The translations under genes were made by a program, and so were the position numbers. Below are positions 51,973 through 62,106 of a stretch of DNA of 64,000 nucleotides, piece after piece (within the stretch, counting starts at the first letter, position 1; every line of letters starts with the position of its first letter). This DNA is from Polaromonas sp. OV174 (GTDB lineage: Bacteria > Pseudomonadota > Gammaproteobacteria > Burkholderiales > Burkholderiaceae_C): the NCBI RefSeq assembly GCF_900112285.1, contig NZ_FOKZ01000007.1:1-64000 (forward strand), given 5' to 3'. The notes beneath the pieces are model-generated. The model was not told the origin of the DNA, searched no databases, and saw only the letters and a program-made list of their open reading frames with translations.

Positions 51973-52308
51973 ATGACGGACCTTGAATACCTGGATCTGG
52001 CCGAGCGCGCGCTCAAGGCGATCGAGTTGGACTGCGACCGACTGAACGATGAGACCGACGTTGATATCGACAATCAGCGCACCGGCGGCATGATCACGCT
52101 GACATTTTCAAACCGCAGCCAGATCATCATCAATCTGCAAAAACCGCTGCAGGAAATCTGGATGGCCGCCAGGGCAGGTGGTTTTCACTATAAGTTCAAT
52201 AGCGGAAAGTGGACGGATACCAAGGACGGCAGCGAGCTTTTTGCCGGTTTGTCGCGCTATGCCAGCGTGCAGGCCGGGCAGGCGCTGGTGTTCGGGGCGC
52301 CGGCCTGA
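51973..52308 (+). CDS. cyaY: iron donor protein CyaY (frataxin)
   Basis: A 111-residue frataxin homologue that binds iron and tunes Fe-S cluster assembly. The acidic helix [20 protein letters not shown] and strands [20 protein letters not shown] and [13 protein letters not shown] are typical. ATG 51973 is 12 bp from the divergent lptM start. The minus-strand mrcA terminator lies just beyond its stop. Confidence 0.95.
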   Translation: MTDLEYLDLAERALKAIELDCDRLNDETDVDIDNQRTGGMITLTFSNRSQIIINLQKPLQEIWMAARAGGFHYKFNSGKWTDTKDGSELFAGLSRYASVQAGQALVFGAPA

Positions 52309-52326
52309 TGCGCTGAAATGCTTCAG

Positions 52327-52351
52327 AAAAACGGGCCCGCGCGGGGCCCGT
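52327..52351 (-). terminator. intrinsic terminator after mrcA (minus strand)
   Basis: ACGGGCCC-CGCGC-GGGCCCGT (52351-52331) followed on the minus strand by TTTTTC. It ends the mrcA transcript, whose stop is at 52373. On plus the hairpin lacks a T-run, so cyaY may read through. Confidence 0.82.
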
Positions 52352-52372
52352 GTCGGCTTGCTGGGCTGATCA

Positions 52373-54793
52373 TCAGTTCTTGAACAGGTCCAGAATCCGT
52401 TTCTTTTCATCGGAGGGTGGCAGGACCTGGATGGGGCTGCCCGGGCCGGCCGGCTGGCTCTCGCTGGTCGCCTCTGGCTGCATGCCCACGTTGCTGACCC
52501 CCGAACCCTTGGCATATTCGCTGTAATACCACTCGCCGCCGAGGTTCACGACGCCCTCGGGCGCGTGATATTCAGTGACGGGAACCCCTTTGAGCGCGTA
52601 CTCCATGAAGTTGATCCAGATGGGCAGGCTCAGGCCGCCACCGGTTTCCCTGTCGCCGAGTTTCTTGGGGGTGTCGTAACCCATCCAGACCGCTGCTGTC
52701 AGCGTGGGCTGGAAGCCCACGAACCAGGTGTCTATAGAGTCATTGGTGGTACCGGTCTTGCCAAAAATATCCGGCCGCTTGAGCATCGCCTGGGCCTTGG
52801 CTGCCGTACCCGAACGGGCCACATCCTGCAGCAGGCTGTCCATGATGAAGGCATTGCGGGCATCAATGACTCGGGCTGACTCATTCAACACGGGGGGCGG
52901 GGTGTCCAGCAAGACCTTGCCGCGCTGGTCGGTAATCTTGGTCACCAGATAGGGATTGACGCGGTAGCCGCCGTTGGCAAACACGGAATAGGCCGTGGCC
53001 ATTTGCATGGGCGTGACTGAGCCGGCGCCCAGCGCCATGGTGAGGTAGGCCGGATGCTTGTCTGCCTCAAAGCCGAAACGGTTGATCCACTCCTGTCCAT
53101 ATTGGGGGCCTATGGCTTGCAGGATGCGGATGGACACCATGTTCTTTGATTTTTTCAGGCCGGTTCGCAAGCTCATGGGGCCTTCGAAGTTGCCGTCGTA
53201 GTTCTTGGGCTCCCAGGGCTGACCACCGGTGACGCCGGCATCGAAAAACAGCGGTGCGTCATTGATCACGGTGGCAGGGGTGAAGCCCTTCTCTAATGCC
53301 GCCGAGTAGATGAAGGGTTTGAAGCTGGAGCCGGGCTGGCGCCAGGCCTGGGTCACGTGGTTGAATTTGTTCTTCTCGAAATCAAATCCACCGACCAGCG
53401 CGCGAATGGAGCCATCGCGTGGGTCCAGCGCCACAAAGGCCCCTTCAACTTCAGGCAGTTGGGTGATTTCCCAGGTGTTCTTGGGCGTTTTGGCCACACG
53501 GATCAGGGCGCCGCGGCGGATCTTGATGTTTGGGCCAGCCTTGTCGGCGAGGCCGGACTGCGCCGGCTTCAGGCCTTCTCCGGTGATTTCAACCGTTTCG
53601 CTGTTCTGGCGCTTGGCCAGAATCCGTTTGGGGCTGGCTTCCAGCACCACGGCCGACATCACGTCGCCGTTGTCGGGGTTGTCGGCCAGCGCGTCGTCAA
53701 TCGCGTCTTCCGTTTCCTGGGGGTTGGACGGCAGGTCTATGAATTTTTCGGGCCCACGGTAGATTTGCCGGCGCTCGTAGTCCATGATGCCTTTGCGCAA
53801 GGCCTTGTAGGCTACGGTCTGGTCGCTGGCGCGCAAGGTGGTGTAGACATTCAGGCCGCGGGTATAGGTTTCGTCGCCGTACTGGTTGTAGACCAACTGA
53901 CGTACGGTTTCCGCCACGTATTCGGCATGCACGCGTCCGGTGTTGGGGCCGGTTCTGACCTTCAGCTCTTCTGCCTTGGCTGCCGTGGCCTGATCGGCCG
54001 TGATGAAGCCGTTTTCCTGCATGCGCTCAATGATGTAGAGCTGGCGGGATCTGGCGCGGGTTGGGTTGATGATGGGGTTGTAAGCCGAAGGGGCTTTAGG
54101 CAGGCCGGCCAGCATGGCGGCTTCGGCGATGGAAATATCCTTCAGGGGTTTGCCAAAGTAAGCCTCGGAAGCGGCGGCAAAGCCGTAAGCCCGGTTGCCC
54201 AGAAAGATCTGGTTCATATAGATCTCAAGGATCTGATCTTTGGTCAGCAAATGCTCCAGCTTGAAGGTCAGCAAAATTTCATAAATTTTGCGGGTGTAGC
54301 TTTTTTCCGTCGACAGGTAAACATTGCGGGCTACCTGCATGGTGATGGTGGAGGCACCCTGACTTTTTGCCCGGCCCATATTGGCCAAGCCGGCCCGGAT
54401 GACGCCCAGGTAGTCCACGCCGCCATGGGAGAAGAAGCGGGCATCCTCAATGGCCAGCACCGCATCTTTCATGACCTGTGGGATGTCCTTGATCGGCGTG
54501 AGGCTGCGGCGTTCTTCGCCAAACTCTCCAATGACCACCCCGTCTGCCGAGTAAATGCGCAGCGGTAGCTTGGGCCGGTAATCGGACAGGTCTGAAATGT
54601 CCGGCAAATTGGGATAGGCCACCGATAGCGCTACGGCGATAAATAGCAGCAGGGCGACCAGTCCCGCCAGCGCCAGACCCATGCTCCAGGTAAAGAGCTT
54701 GATCAGCAAGCGCTGCCAGGAAGGCTTGCTAGAGGGCCGCTTCCCCTGCTTTGGGTCAGTGCCGGAAGAGGGGGAGGGAGGAGTAGGGTGCAT
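52373..54793 (-). CDS. mrcA: penicillin-binding protein 1A
   Basis: An 806-residue class A PBP with one N-terminal membrane helix (LFTWSMGLALAGLVALLLF), a glycosyltransferase domain (catalytic Glu in LAIEDARFFSHGGVDYLG; QGASTITMQVARN) and a transpeptidase domain. Transpeptidase motifs: SSFKPF (Ser nucleophile), SKN in LKKSKNMVSI and KTGTT. It builds and cross-links peptidoglycan. ATG 54793 (MHPTPPSPSS) is preferred to GTG 54802. Divergent from pilM, the usual order in this group. Confidence 0.95.
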   Translation of the reverse strand: MHPTPPSPSSGTDPKQGKRPSSKPSWQRLLIKLFTWSMGLALAGLVALLLFIAVALSVAYPNLPDISDLSDYRPKLPLRIYSADGVVIGEFGEERRSLTPIKDIPQVMKDAVLAIEDARFFSHGGVDYLGVIRAGLANMGRAKSQGASTITMQVARNVYLSTEKSYTRKIYEILLTFKLEHLLTKDQILEIYMNQIFLGNRAYGFAAASEAYFGKPLKDISIAEAAMLAGLPKAPSAYNPIINPTRARSRQLYIIERMQENGFITADQATAAKAEELKVRTGPNTGRVHAEYVAETVRQLVYNQYGDETYTRGLNVYTTLRASDQTVAYKALRKGIMDYERRQIYRGPEKFIDLPSNPQETEDAIDDALADNPDNGDVMSAVVLEASPKRILAKRQNSETVEITGEGLKPAQSGLADKAGPNIKIRRGALIRVAKTPKNTWEITQLPEVEGAFVALDPRDGSIRALVGGFDFEKNKFNHVTQAWRQPGSSFKPFIYSAALEKGFTPATVINDAPLFFDAGVTGGQPWEPKNYDGNFEGPMSLRTGLKKSKNMVSIRILQAIGPQYGQEWINRFGFEADKHPAYLTMALGAGSVTPMQMATAYSVFANGGYRVNPYLVTKITDQRGKVLLDTPPPVLNESARVIDARNAFIMDSLLQDVARSGTAAKAQAMLKRPDIFGKTGTTNDSIDTWFVGFQPTLTAAVWMGYDTPKKLGDRETGGGLSLPIWINFMEYALKGVPVTEYHAPEGVVNLGGEWYYSEYAKGSGVSNVGMQPEATSESQPAGPGSPIQVLPPSDEKKRILDLFKN

Positions 54794-55049
54794 GTAGGAC
54801 ACGTGAGTATTATAAAAATCCGGAACCCAGAACGTATCTGGCGCCCTTCAAAGCGCCACGCTCTTACGTTTGCAGACAGAGTTTTGCCTTGGCTTGTCCC
54901 TGCACGACTTATCAAAATCGTCTACTTTTGACAACGTTCCTGATGTAAGAGCTAGGAAAAATCGTTACAGCACAAAGGGCTTGCTGCTACTATTCAAGCG
55001 ATTTCTTAAGTATGCAGGGCTACATATTAGCCGTCATTTGGGGACTGCC
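54794..55049. promoter_or_regulatory. divergent mrcA/pilM region
   Basis: This 256-bp region holds both promoters. On plus, TTGACA (54928-54933) is a perfect -35 with a poor -10 near 54951-54958. The pilM frame is open through the whole region from 54870, but those codons look non-coding. SD GGGGAC precedes TTG 55050. Confidence 0.4.
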
Positions 55050-56129
55050 TTGATCTCTCTGGGATCGTTATTCAATCGTCAACAGCCCGCGCTGCTGGGT
55101 CTTGATATCAGTTCGTCCAGCGTCAAGCTGGTGGAGTTGAGCCGTGACAAAGCCGGTAACCTGGTGCTGGATCGCTGTGCGATTGAGCCCCTGGAGCAGG
55201 GCTGGATCACGGATGGCAATGTCGAAAAGTTTGACGAGGTGGCCGATGCTGTTCGCCGTCTGGTGAAAAAAAGCGGAACGCGCACCAAAAACGTGGCGAT
55301 GGCACTGCCCGCCTCGGCAGTCATCAGTAAAAAAATCATTTTGCCAGGCGGTCTGAGTGATGCCGAGCTAGAAATTCAGGTCGAGTCCGAGGCCAATCAA
55401 TATATTCCGTTTTCGCTCGATGAAGTTAGTCTTGACTTCTGTGTAGTGGGGCCCAGCACCACATCCAGTGGCGATATTGAAGTGCTGATCGCGGCCTCGC
55501 GCAAGGAAAAAGTGCAGGACAGGCAAGGTCTGGCGGAGGCTGCCGGCCTCAAACCCATTGTGGTTGATGTGGAGTCTTATGCCTCGCGTCTGGCCACCGC
55601 ACGGTTGATTGAAAACCTGCCTAACAAGGGGGCGGACACCCTGGTCGCCTTGTTTGAGGTGGGCGCCTTGACCACCAGCATGCAGGTCATCCGCAATGAT
55701 GAGGTCTTGTATGAGCGCGACCAAGCCTTTGGCGGCGCACAGCTGACCCAGTTGATTGTCAGGCAGTACGGTTTTTCTTCGGAAGAGGCAGAGAGTAAGA
55801 AACGCAGCGGTGATTTGCCGGAAGACTATGAGACCGGGGTCTTGAAACCCTTTGTGGAGGGCATGGCTCAGGAAATAGGGCGGGCGCTGCAGTTCTTCTT
55901 TACCAGTACTCCGCACAACAAGGTGGACTATGTGATGCTGGCCGGTGGTTCCTCGGCCTTGGCCGGGTTGACTGACTCGGTGACACAACAGACTTCGTTT
56001 GCCTGTCTGCTGCTCAACCCTTTCGAGGGCATGGAGCTCGGCAATGGCATACGGGAAAAGAAAATGCGGCGTGAGGCTTCGTCTTATCTGACTTCCTGTG
56101 GTCTGGCCTTGCGGAGGTTTTTGCAGTGA
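55050..56129 (+). CDS. pilM: type IV pilus assembly protein PilM (TTG start)
   Basis: A 359-residue actin-like ATPase of the pilus inner-membrane platform. It opens ISLGSLFNRQQPALLGLDIS and contains the phosphate-binding LLGLDISSSSVKLVEL and a late VMLAGGSSALAGL nucleotide pocket. I chose TTG 55050 because homologues start MISLGSLFNRQ; the frame is open upstream to 54870 but adds 60 unlikely residues. Its stop overlaps the pilN GTG start. Confidence 0.93.
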   Translation: MISLGSLFNRQQPALLGLDISSSSVKLVELSRDKAGNLVLDRCAIEPLEQGWITDGNVEKFDEVADAVRRLVKKSGTRTKNVAMALPASAVISKKIILPGGLSDAELEIQVESEANQYIPFSLDEVSLDFCVVGPSTTSSGDIEVLIAASRKEKVQDRQGLAEAAGLKPIVVDVESYASRLATARLIENLPNKGADTLVALFEVGALTTSMQVIRNDEVLYERDQAFGGAQLTQLIVRQYGFSSEEAESKKRSGDLPEDYETGVLKPFVEGMAQEIGRALQFFFTSTPHNKVDYVMLAGGSSALAGLTDSVTQQTSFACLLLNPFEGMELGNGIREKKMRREASSYLTSCGLALRRFLQ

Positions 56130-56743
56130 TTCTGATCAATCTTCTTCCGCACCGGGAAGCGGCTCGCAAGCGCAGGCGCGAGGCATTTTTTGCGACGCTG
56201 GGTCTGGCTGCGCTTGCCGGTGGGCTGATTTGTGGCGCCACGTACTCTTGGTACCAGGCTCAGATTGAAAGCCAGCAGGGGCGAAATACGTTCCTGAAAT
56301 CAGAAATTACCCGTCTGGAAGAGCAGATCAAGGATATTGCGACTTTGCAGGCCGAGATTGCCTCACTAAGGGCGCGCCAGAATGCAGTAGAGGATTTGCA
56401 GGGAAACCGCAATTTGCCGGTGTACCTGTTGAGCGAGCTGACTAAGCAATTGCCCGATGGCGTGTACATCAGCAGCATGAAACAGGACAACCAGACTGTC
56501 CTGATTACCGGTGTTGCGCAATCCAATGAGCGGGTTTCCGAGCTACTGCGTAACTTCTCCAATCACAGCCCCTGGCTGACCAAACCGGAACTGGTTGAAA
56601 TCACGGCCAGCACCGTCGCGCTGACCCAGCGTGATCAGCGGCGAGTCGCCAATTTCTCCATGCGCGTCGGACTTAAACGAGCCAGTGATCCGCAAGCGGC
56701 CAGTTCTGCCACATCAAATGCAGCGCCTGCGGCCAAGATATGA
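56126..56743 (+). CDS. pilN: type IV pilus assembly protein PilN (GTG start)
   Basis: A 205-residue inner-membrane protein. It begins MILINLLPHREAARKRRREA, the N-terminal motif that binds PilM, followed by one membrane helix (LGLAALAGGLICGATYSW) and a coiled coil (KSEITRLEEQIKDIATLQAE). GTG 56126 overlaps the pilM stop (GTGA). With PilO it forms the alignment subcomplex. Confidence 0.94.
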   Translation: MILINLLPHREAARKRRREAFFATLGLAALAGGLICGATYSWYQAQIESQQGRNTFLKSEITRLEEQIKDIATLQAEIASLRARQNAVEDLQGNRNLPVYLLSELTKQLPDGVYISSMKQDNQTVLITGVAQSNERVSELLRNFSNHSPWLTKPELVEITASTVALTQRDQRRVANFSMRVGLKRASDPQAASSATSNAAPAAKI

Positions 56744-56766
56744 AGCGGGGTTGAACGAGACTGATC

Positions 56767-57441
56767 ATGGCAAAAATTGCAAAACCCTCTATCAACTTCA
56801 CAGAAATTCAAAGTAATTTGAAGGCCCAGTTCAGCGGCCTTGATCCGAATGATCCCCCTTCCTGGCCGGCTGTTCCTCGCTATCTTTTCTGCCTTGCCGT
56901 TACGGTATTTGTCGTCGTTGGCCTTTGGTTTTTATGGCTCAGTACCTCTGACGAGGAACTGACCGCAGAAAAGGCAAAAGAAGTTCAGTTGCGGGAGGAC
57001 TACAGCAAGAAGTTGGCGCAGGCGGTGAATCTGGAAGCGCTGAGGAAGCAGCGCGAGCAGGTTCAGCAGTATGTCACGCAGCTTGAAAAGCAGCTGCCCA
57101 GCAAGGCTGAAATGGATGCATTGCTGTCCGATATCAACCAAGCCGGGCTGGGGCGCAGCCTGCAGTTTGAATTGTTTCGACCGGGCCAGGTCAGCGTGAA
57201 GGAGTATTACGCGGAGTTGCCGATAGGGGTGCGTGTGACCGGGCGTTACCACGATATCGGGGCTTTTGCGGCCGATATTGCCAATCTTTCCCGCATTGTG
57301 ACCTTGAATAATCTAAACATTGCACCGGCAAAGGATGGCAATTTAGTCATGGACACCACGGCCAAGACCTTTCGCTACCTGGACAGTGAAGAGGTCGCCT
57401 TGCAACGCAAGAATGCGCCGGCCAAGGGAGCAAAAAAATGA
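56767..57441 (+). CDS. pilO: type IV pilus assembly protein PilO
   Basis: A 224-residue protein with one membrane helix (YLFCLAVTVFVVVGLWFLW, about residues 39-57), a coiled coil (LRKQREQVQQYVTQLEKQL) and a periplasmic ferredoxin-like domain (SRSLQFELFRPG-like; VRVTGRYHDIGAFAADI). It partners PilN. It starts 23 bp after pilN and overlaps pilP by 4 nt (ATGA). A long variable N-terminus (LDPNDPPSWPAVPR) precedes the helix. Confidence 0.93.
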   Translation: MAKIAKPSINFTEIQSNLKAQFSGLDPNDPPSWPAVPRYLFCLAVTVFVVVGLWFLWLSTSDEELTAEKAKEVQLREDYSKKLAQAVNLEALRKQREQVQQYVTQLEKQLPSKAEMDALLSDINQAGLGRSLQFELFRPGQVSVKEYYAELPIGVRVTGRYHDIGAFAADIANLSRIVTLNNLNIAPAKDGNLVMDTTAKTFRYLDSEEVALQRKNAPAKGAKK

Positions 57442-57989
57442 GAGGCATTCACCATGCGTTGGGTGTCAGCCTGATGCTTGTCTTATTTGGCTTAGCAGGT
57501 TGTGGCTCATCCGAACAGGCGGAGTTGCAGCAGTGGATGACCGAGCAACGCAATGCGGCCCGGCCCAAGATAGTCCCTTTGCCCGCACCTACAAAGTTCT
57601 CACCCCAGGCTTACGGCGAGGGGGCTTCCATCGAGCCTTTTAGCACTCAGAAGCTGACACAAGCGCTGAAGCGCGACTCCAGTCAGGCTACTGCCAACGT
57701 GGCCCTGATAGCGCCTGAGCTGAATCGACGCAAAGAGCCGCTGGAGGCATCGCCGCTTGATGCCGTCGCCATGGTCGGCAGCCTGATCAAAGCTGGTCAG
57801 CCCGTGGCGCTGGTCAGGGTCGACAACCTGATTTACCAGGTGAGAGCCGGAAACTATCTTGGACAGAACTACGGTCGCATCACCAAAGTCACCGAAACCA
57901 GTCTTGCCTTGCGTGAAATCGTGCAGGATGCAGCTGGTGAGTGGATAGAGCGGCCGGCGACTTTACAGCTTTTAGAGGGAACAAAATGA
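57438..57989 (+). CDS. pilP: type IV pilus lipoprotein PilP
   Basis: A 183-residue lipoprotein linking PilNO to the PilQ secretin. The signal ends with the lipobox LAGC (VLFGLAGCGSSEQ), the linker is disordered (QRNAARPKIVPLPAPTKFSP), and the C-terminal beta domain has GQPVALVRVDNLIYQVRAGN. Overlaps of 4 nt with pilO and pilQ show a tightly coupled operon. Confidence 0.94.
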   Translation: MRGIHHALGVSLMLVLFGLAGCGSSEQAELQQWMTEQRNAARPKIVPLPAPTKFSPQAYGEGASIEPFSTQKLTQALKRDSSQATANVALIAPELNRRKEPLEASPLDAVAMVGSLIKAGQPVALVRVDNLIYQVRAGNYLGQNYGRITKVTETSLALREIVQDAAGEWIERPATLQLLEGTK

Positions 57990-60139
57990 ACAAGCAGACA
58001 TGGGCATCAGAGGCAAAGGCGATCAGGGTGCGTCTGCACGGCTTGCTTCAATTCGTGCTGGGCTGTCTGTCGATCAGCGTCGGGCTGGGCTTGTTGCCAT
58101 TCGCGGCAAGCGCGCAAACACCCAATGTGATTCAGGCTGTTTCCGGTTCGGTGCAAAGTGGCTTGGAAGTGATCCGGATTGATCTGGCCCAGCCTTTGAC
58201 GTCTGTGCCTACTGGTTTCAGCATACAAACTCCGGCCCGTATTGCGCTTGATTTTCCCGGCGTTAGCAATGCTATCGGACGGTCCAGCGTTGATTTGAAT
58301 GTAGGTAATTTGCGCTCTGCCAACGTGGTCGAGGCTGGCGACAGAAGCCGTGTGGTACTTAACCTCAAGGCGGCGACCACCTACAAAGCCGAGATCCAGG
58401 GGAAATCGTTGTTGATCACGCTTGCCCCCGTGGTGGTGGCCGCTGCTTCTGCCGGGACGCCGCCTGTATTTGCAGAAAATCGTAATCGTGATGTCTTGCT
58501 GCTCAAGGATATTGACTTCAGGCGTGGCGTCGACAGTTCCGGTCGCATCGTGGTGGATCTTGCGAATAACCAGGTTGGCGTGGATATTCGCCAGCAAGGT
58601 CAAACACTGGTTGTTGAATTCCTTAAAAGTGCCCTGCCAGAAGGCTTGCGTCGCCGTCTGGACGTATCCGACTTTGGTACTCCGGTGCAAAGCGTGACCA
58701 CCTTCCAGTCCGGTGACAAGGTGCGCATGGTGGTTGAACCCAAAGGCCAGTGGGAGCATAGCGCTTATCAAAGTGACAACCAGTTTGTGCTGGAAGTGCG
58801 TCAGCAAAAAGTTGATTCAAGCAAATTGACTCAGGGAGCAGGCTACAACGGTGAGAAGTTGTCCCTGAACTTCCAGAATATTGAAATCAGGTCACTTCTG
58901 CAGGTGATTGCCGACTTCACCAACTTCAATATTGTGACTTCAGACACGGTCACGGGGGCGGTTACCTTGCGCTTGAAGGATGTTCCCTGGGATCAGGCGC
59001 TGGATATCATTTTGCAGGCCAAGGCTTTGGGAATGCGAAAGACCGGCAATGTCTTGCTGATCGCGCCCAAGGATGAGCTTGCTGCCAAAGACAAGCTCGA
59101 TCTGGAGTCGCGCAATGCGGTTCAAAGCCTGGAACAAGTGCGTACGCAGGACTTCAAACTGAACTATGCCAAGGCCTCGGATATTGCGGCTGGGTTGATG
59201 GGAAGCGGCGCCGTAGGAAGCACCAAAATACTGTCTGCCCGTGGCAGCGTCATCTCGGAGTCCCGTACCAACCAATTGTTTGTCACCGATATCCCGTCCA
59301 AGCTGGAGCAAGTGCAAAGTCTTATTGCCAAGCTTGATATTCCCGTGCGTCAGGTCTTGATTGAGGCGCGAATCGTCGAAGCTTCCGACTCTTTCGGAAA
59401 GTCCCTCGGCGTCCGATTGGGCGGGCGACCGTTCTCGCTGAATGGAAACCGCAATTCCATGTTTGGCAACACCTATATCGCTCCGAATATCCCATCGGGA
59501 ACAGCACCTATCCCAGGGGGGAATTTTGGTACCAATGCCGGTGATTTTGTGAACATGCCAGGCGTAGGTCAAAACGGCTACCCAGCGGCCACGTTTGCGG
59601 TGTCGCTTTTCAACTCTTCGATGACCCGGCTTTTGAATCTTGAGATTTCCGCCTCGGAAGCAGATGGGAAAACCAAAATTGTCTCCAGTCCTCGCATCGT
59701 GACGGCCGATCAGGTGAAGGCTTTGATTGAGCAAGGGACCGAGCTTCCTTACCAGCAGGCGACTTCCAGTGGCGCCACTTCAATTGCTTTCCGAAAAGCC
59801 AATCTGAAGCTCGAAGTGACGCCGCAAATCACCCCGGAAGGCGGCATTATTTTGAACGTCGATGTGAACAAGGACAGCGTCGGACGTGAAACTACCAATG
59901 GCTTCGCGATTGACACCAAGCACATTCAGACCCAGGTGCTGGTGGAAAATGGCGGCACCGTGGTGATTGGCGGAATTTTTGAGCAGAATGACCGCAACAA
60001 TGAAACCAAAGTGCCCTTGTTAGGCGATTTGCCCGGGGTGGGCAATCTGTTTAAAACCACCACACGCTCGGCTACCAAGTCGGAGCTTCTGGTGTTCATT
60101 ACGCCTAAAATGCTGGGCAGTGGGGCGGCACTGCGCTAG
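57986..60139 (+). CDS. pilQ: type IV pilus secretin PilQ
   Basis: A 717-residue outer-membrane secretin through which the pilus passes. A signal peptide (LLPFAASAQ) is followed by two AMIN-type beta domains, an N0/N1 region (ISLNFQNIEIRSLLQVIAD written as LSLNFQNIEIRSLLQ), and the secretin domain with VPLLGDLPGVGNLFKTT near the C-terminus. I chose ATG 57986, which overlaps the pilP stop (ATGA). Confidence 0.96.
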   Translation: MNKQTWASEAKAIRVRLHGLLQFVLGCLSISVGLGLLPFAASAQTPNVIQAVSGSVQSGLEVIRIDLAQPLTSVPTGFSIQTPARIALDFPGVSNAIGRSSVDLNVGNLRSANVVEAGDRSRVVLNLKAATTYKAEIQGKSLLITLAPVVVAAASAGTPPVFAENRNRDVLLLKDIDFRRGVDSSGRIVVDLANNQVGVDIRQQGQTLVVEFLKSALPEGLRRRLDVSDFGTPVQSVTTFQSGDKVRMVVEPKGQWEHSAYQSDNQFVLEVRQQKVDSSKLTQGAGYNGEKLSLNFQNIEIRSLLQVIADFTNFNIVTSDTVTGAVTLRLKDVPWDQALDIILQAKALGMRKTGNVLLIAPKDELAAKDKLDLESRNAVQSLEQVRTQDFKLNYAKASDIAAGLMGSGAVGSTKILSARGSVISESRTNQLFVTDIPSKLEQVQSLIAKLDIPVRQVLIEARIVEASDSFGKSLGVRLGGRPFSLNGNRNSMFGNTYIAPNIPSGTAPIPGGNFGTNAGDFVNMPGVGQNGYPAATFAVSLFNSSMTRLLNLEISASEADGKTKIVSSPRIVTADQVKALIEQGTELPYQQATSSGATSIAFRKANLKLEVTPQITPEGGIILNVDVNKDSVGRETTNGFAIDTKHIQTQVLVENGGTVVIGGIFEQNDRNNETKVPLLGDLPGVGNLFKTTTRSATKSELLVFITPKMLGSGAALR

Positions 60140-60275
60140 GCGCGGGACGAGTTCAGCGCGCTCCGGCACTGATCGGTCAGGGCTGTTCCGAGGCAGGGGG
60201 TGACTCTCTTGCTTGTCTGGATCAGTTCTGAGCGGTCAATTTTTTGTCCTCGCGCTGGCCGCACCATAGACTCAA

Positions 60276-60854
60276 GTGACTCAAAACCTGTTGAAAATTG
60301 CCTGTGTGGGTTTGCCCGGCTCTGGAAAGTCCACGGTCGGCCGACAGCTGGCGCGCAGATTGGACCTGCGCTTCATCGACTCGGATCAGGTCATAGAGCA
60401 ACGCATTGCCTGCTCGATCCGCGAATTTTTCGAGCGTGAAGGTGAAGTCGCGTTTCGTGACCTGGAGCAAGAGGTTATTGATGAGTTGACCCGGGGTGAG
60501 GCTTGCGTGCTTTCCAGCGGGGGGGGCACGGTGCTGCGCCCTGTCAATCGCCAGCATCTGCACGAACGCACGCAGGTGATCTATCTGCACTCTTCTCCGG
60601 AAGAAGTGTTTCGGCGTTTACGGCATGACCAGAGCCGGCCTTTGCTCCAAGTGGCGGATCCCTTGGCCCGTCTTCGTGATCTTTACCTCGCCCGCGATCC
60701 GCTGTACCGGGAAACCGCCCACTTTGTGATTGAAACTGGTCGTCCTTCGGTAGCTACGCTGGTCAACATGATGGCCATGCAGCTGGAGCTGGCAGGTATC
60801 GTGACGGCAGATTCGCCGACCTCAAACCATGGTCAGGCCGGTCGGCCGGAGTAA
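60276..60854 (+). CDS. aroK: shikimate kinase
   Basis: A 192-residue kinase of the shikimate pathway. The P-loop is GLPGSGKST (residues 13-21), the shikimate-binding segment SSGGGTVLRP and the lid RHDQSRPLLQVADPLARL follow. The start is GTG 60276 (MTQNLLKIAC); TTG at 60291 is an alternative, and neither has a strong SD. It is 136 bp after pilQ and 51 bp before aroB, a conserved order. Confidence 0.93.
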   Translation: MTQNLLKIACVGLPGSGKSTVGRQLARRLDLRFIDSDQVIEQRIACSIREFFEREGEVAFRDLEQEVIDELTRGEACVLSSGGGTVLRPVNRQHLHERTQVIYLHSSPEEVFRRLRHDQSRPLLQVADPLARLRDLYLARDPLYRETAHFVIETGRPSVATLVNMMAMQLELAGIVTADSPTSNHGQAGRPE

Positions 60855-60905
60855 AAACCCCCGTATGCATCTGCCGGGTGGCTGTGTGCCTCTACACTTT
60901 GACTT

Positions 60906-62021
60906 ATGCAAGCAAATTCCTCTCCCATGTCGGCGCAGGTTCAGATTGAGCTGGCCGAGCGCAGCTATCCTATCGTTATCGGCTCTAAGTTACTGGGCGC
61001 GGCGCTGACTTACCAGCAGTTGCCCAAGGCAGCTTGTGCGCTGGTGGTATCGAATACGACGGTGGCACCTCTTTATGCCGCGCAACTGATGCAGGCGCTG
61101 CAGTCGCACTATGGACAGGTGCTGCTGCTGACCTTGCCCGATGGTGAGGCGCACAAGGACTGGCCGACCCTGCAACTGATATTTGATGCCTTGCTGGAGA
61201 ACGGCTGCGACCGCAAGACCGTGCTCTTCGCACTGGGCGGTGGCGTGGTCGGCGACATGACCGGCTTTGCCGCCGCCAGCTATATGCGCGGCGTGCCTTT
61301 TGTGCAGATTCCAACGACGCTGCTGGCTCAGGTGGACTCCTCAGTGGGGGGCAAGACGGCCATCAATCACCCGCAGGGAAAAAACATGATCGGCGCGTTT
61401 TACCAGCCGCTGCAAGTCGTCTGCGATCTGGACGTGTTGCAGACGCTGCCAGACCGCGAGCTGAGTGCCGGTCTGGCTGAGATTATCAAATACGGGCCGA
61501 TTGCCGACATGGCCTTTTTCGCATGGCTGGAAAGCAATCTTGACGCTTTGCTGGCCAAGGAGCCCGCCGCGCTGGCGCATGCGATTCGGCGCAGCTGCGA
61601 AATCAAGGCCTGGGTCGTGGGTCAGGACGAACGTGAATCGGGCTTGCGGGCCATTTTGAATTTCGGCCATACCTTTGGCCATGCCATCGAGTCCGGCCTG
61701 GGCTATGGCGAGTGGCTGCACGGCGAAGGCGTGGGCTGCGGCATGGTCATGGCTGCGCATCTATCGCAGCGCCTGGGCTTGGTCGATCTGGCCTTTGTCG
61801 AACGGTTGACCCAATTGGTCAGCCGTGCCGGCCTGCCCGTCAAGGGGCCTATGCTGTCTGCCACCGACAATGCCGGCCGCTACCTGGAGCTGATGCGCAT
61901 TGATAAAAAATCCGAGGCCGGTGAAATCCGTTTCGTGGTGATAGATGGTCCCGGCCAGGCGGCGGTGCGCGCGGCGCCCGATGCGCTGGTGCGTGAAGTC
62001 ATCGATTTGTGCTGCGCCTGA
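60906..62021 (+). CDS. aroB: 3-dehydroquinate synthase
   Basis: A 371-residue NAD- and metal-dependent enzyme, second of the shikimate pathway. Signatures: [40 protein letters not shown], and metal-binding His in [12 protein letters not shown] and [14 protein letters not shown] 60906 is used; a second in-frame ATG at 60927 ([11 protein letters not shown]) matches the family core and is equally plausible. It follows aroK. Confidence 0.95.
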   Translation: MQANSSPMSAQVQIELAERSYPIVIGSKLLGAALTYQQLPKAACALVVSNTTVAPLYAAQLMQALQSHYGQVLLLTLPDGEAHKDWPTLQLIFDALLENGCDRKTVLFALGGGVVGDMTGFAAASYMRGVPFVQIPTTLLAQVDSSVGGKTAINHPQGKNMIGAFYQPLQVVCDLDVLQTLPDRELSAGLAEIIKYGPIADMAFFAWLESNLDALLAKEPAALAHAIRRSCEIKAWVVGQDERESGLRAILNFGHTFGHAIESGLGYGEWLHGEGVGCGMVMAAHLSQRLGLVDLAFVERLTQLVSRAGLPVKGPMLSATDNAGRYLELMRIDKKSEAGEIRFVVIDGPGQAAVRAAPDALVREVIDLCCA

Positions 62022-62038
62022 TCCGTGACAAAACCGTG

Positions 62039-62098
62039 TGACTATTAATTTGATAGCTGCTTGCGCCCGTACTGATTGGGCTGAGGGCATTTTTCATG
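62039..62098. repeat. dispersed palindromic repeat between aroB and dgt
   Basis: CTATTAATTTGATAGCTGC, then TTGCGCCCGTACTGATTGGG and CTGAGGGCATTTTT. This is the cleanest copy and serves as the reference for the family. Confidence 0.8.
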
Positions 62099-62106
62099 CA
62101 TAAATC

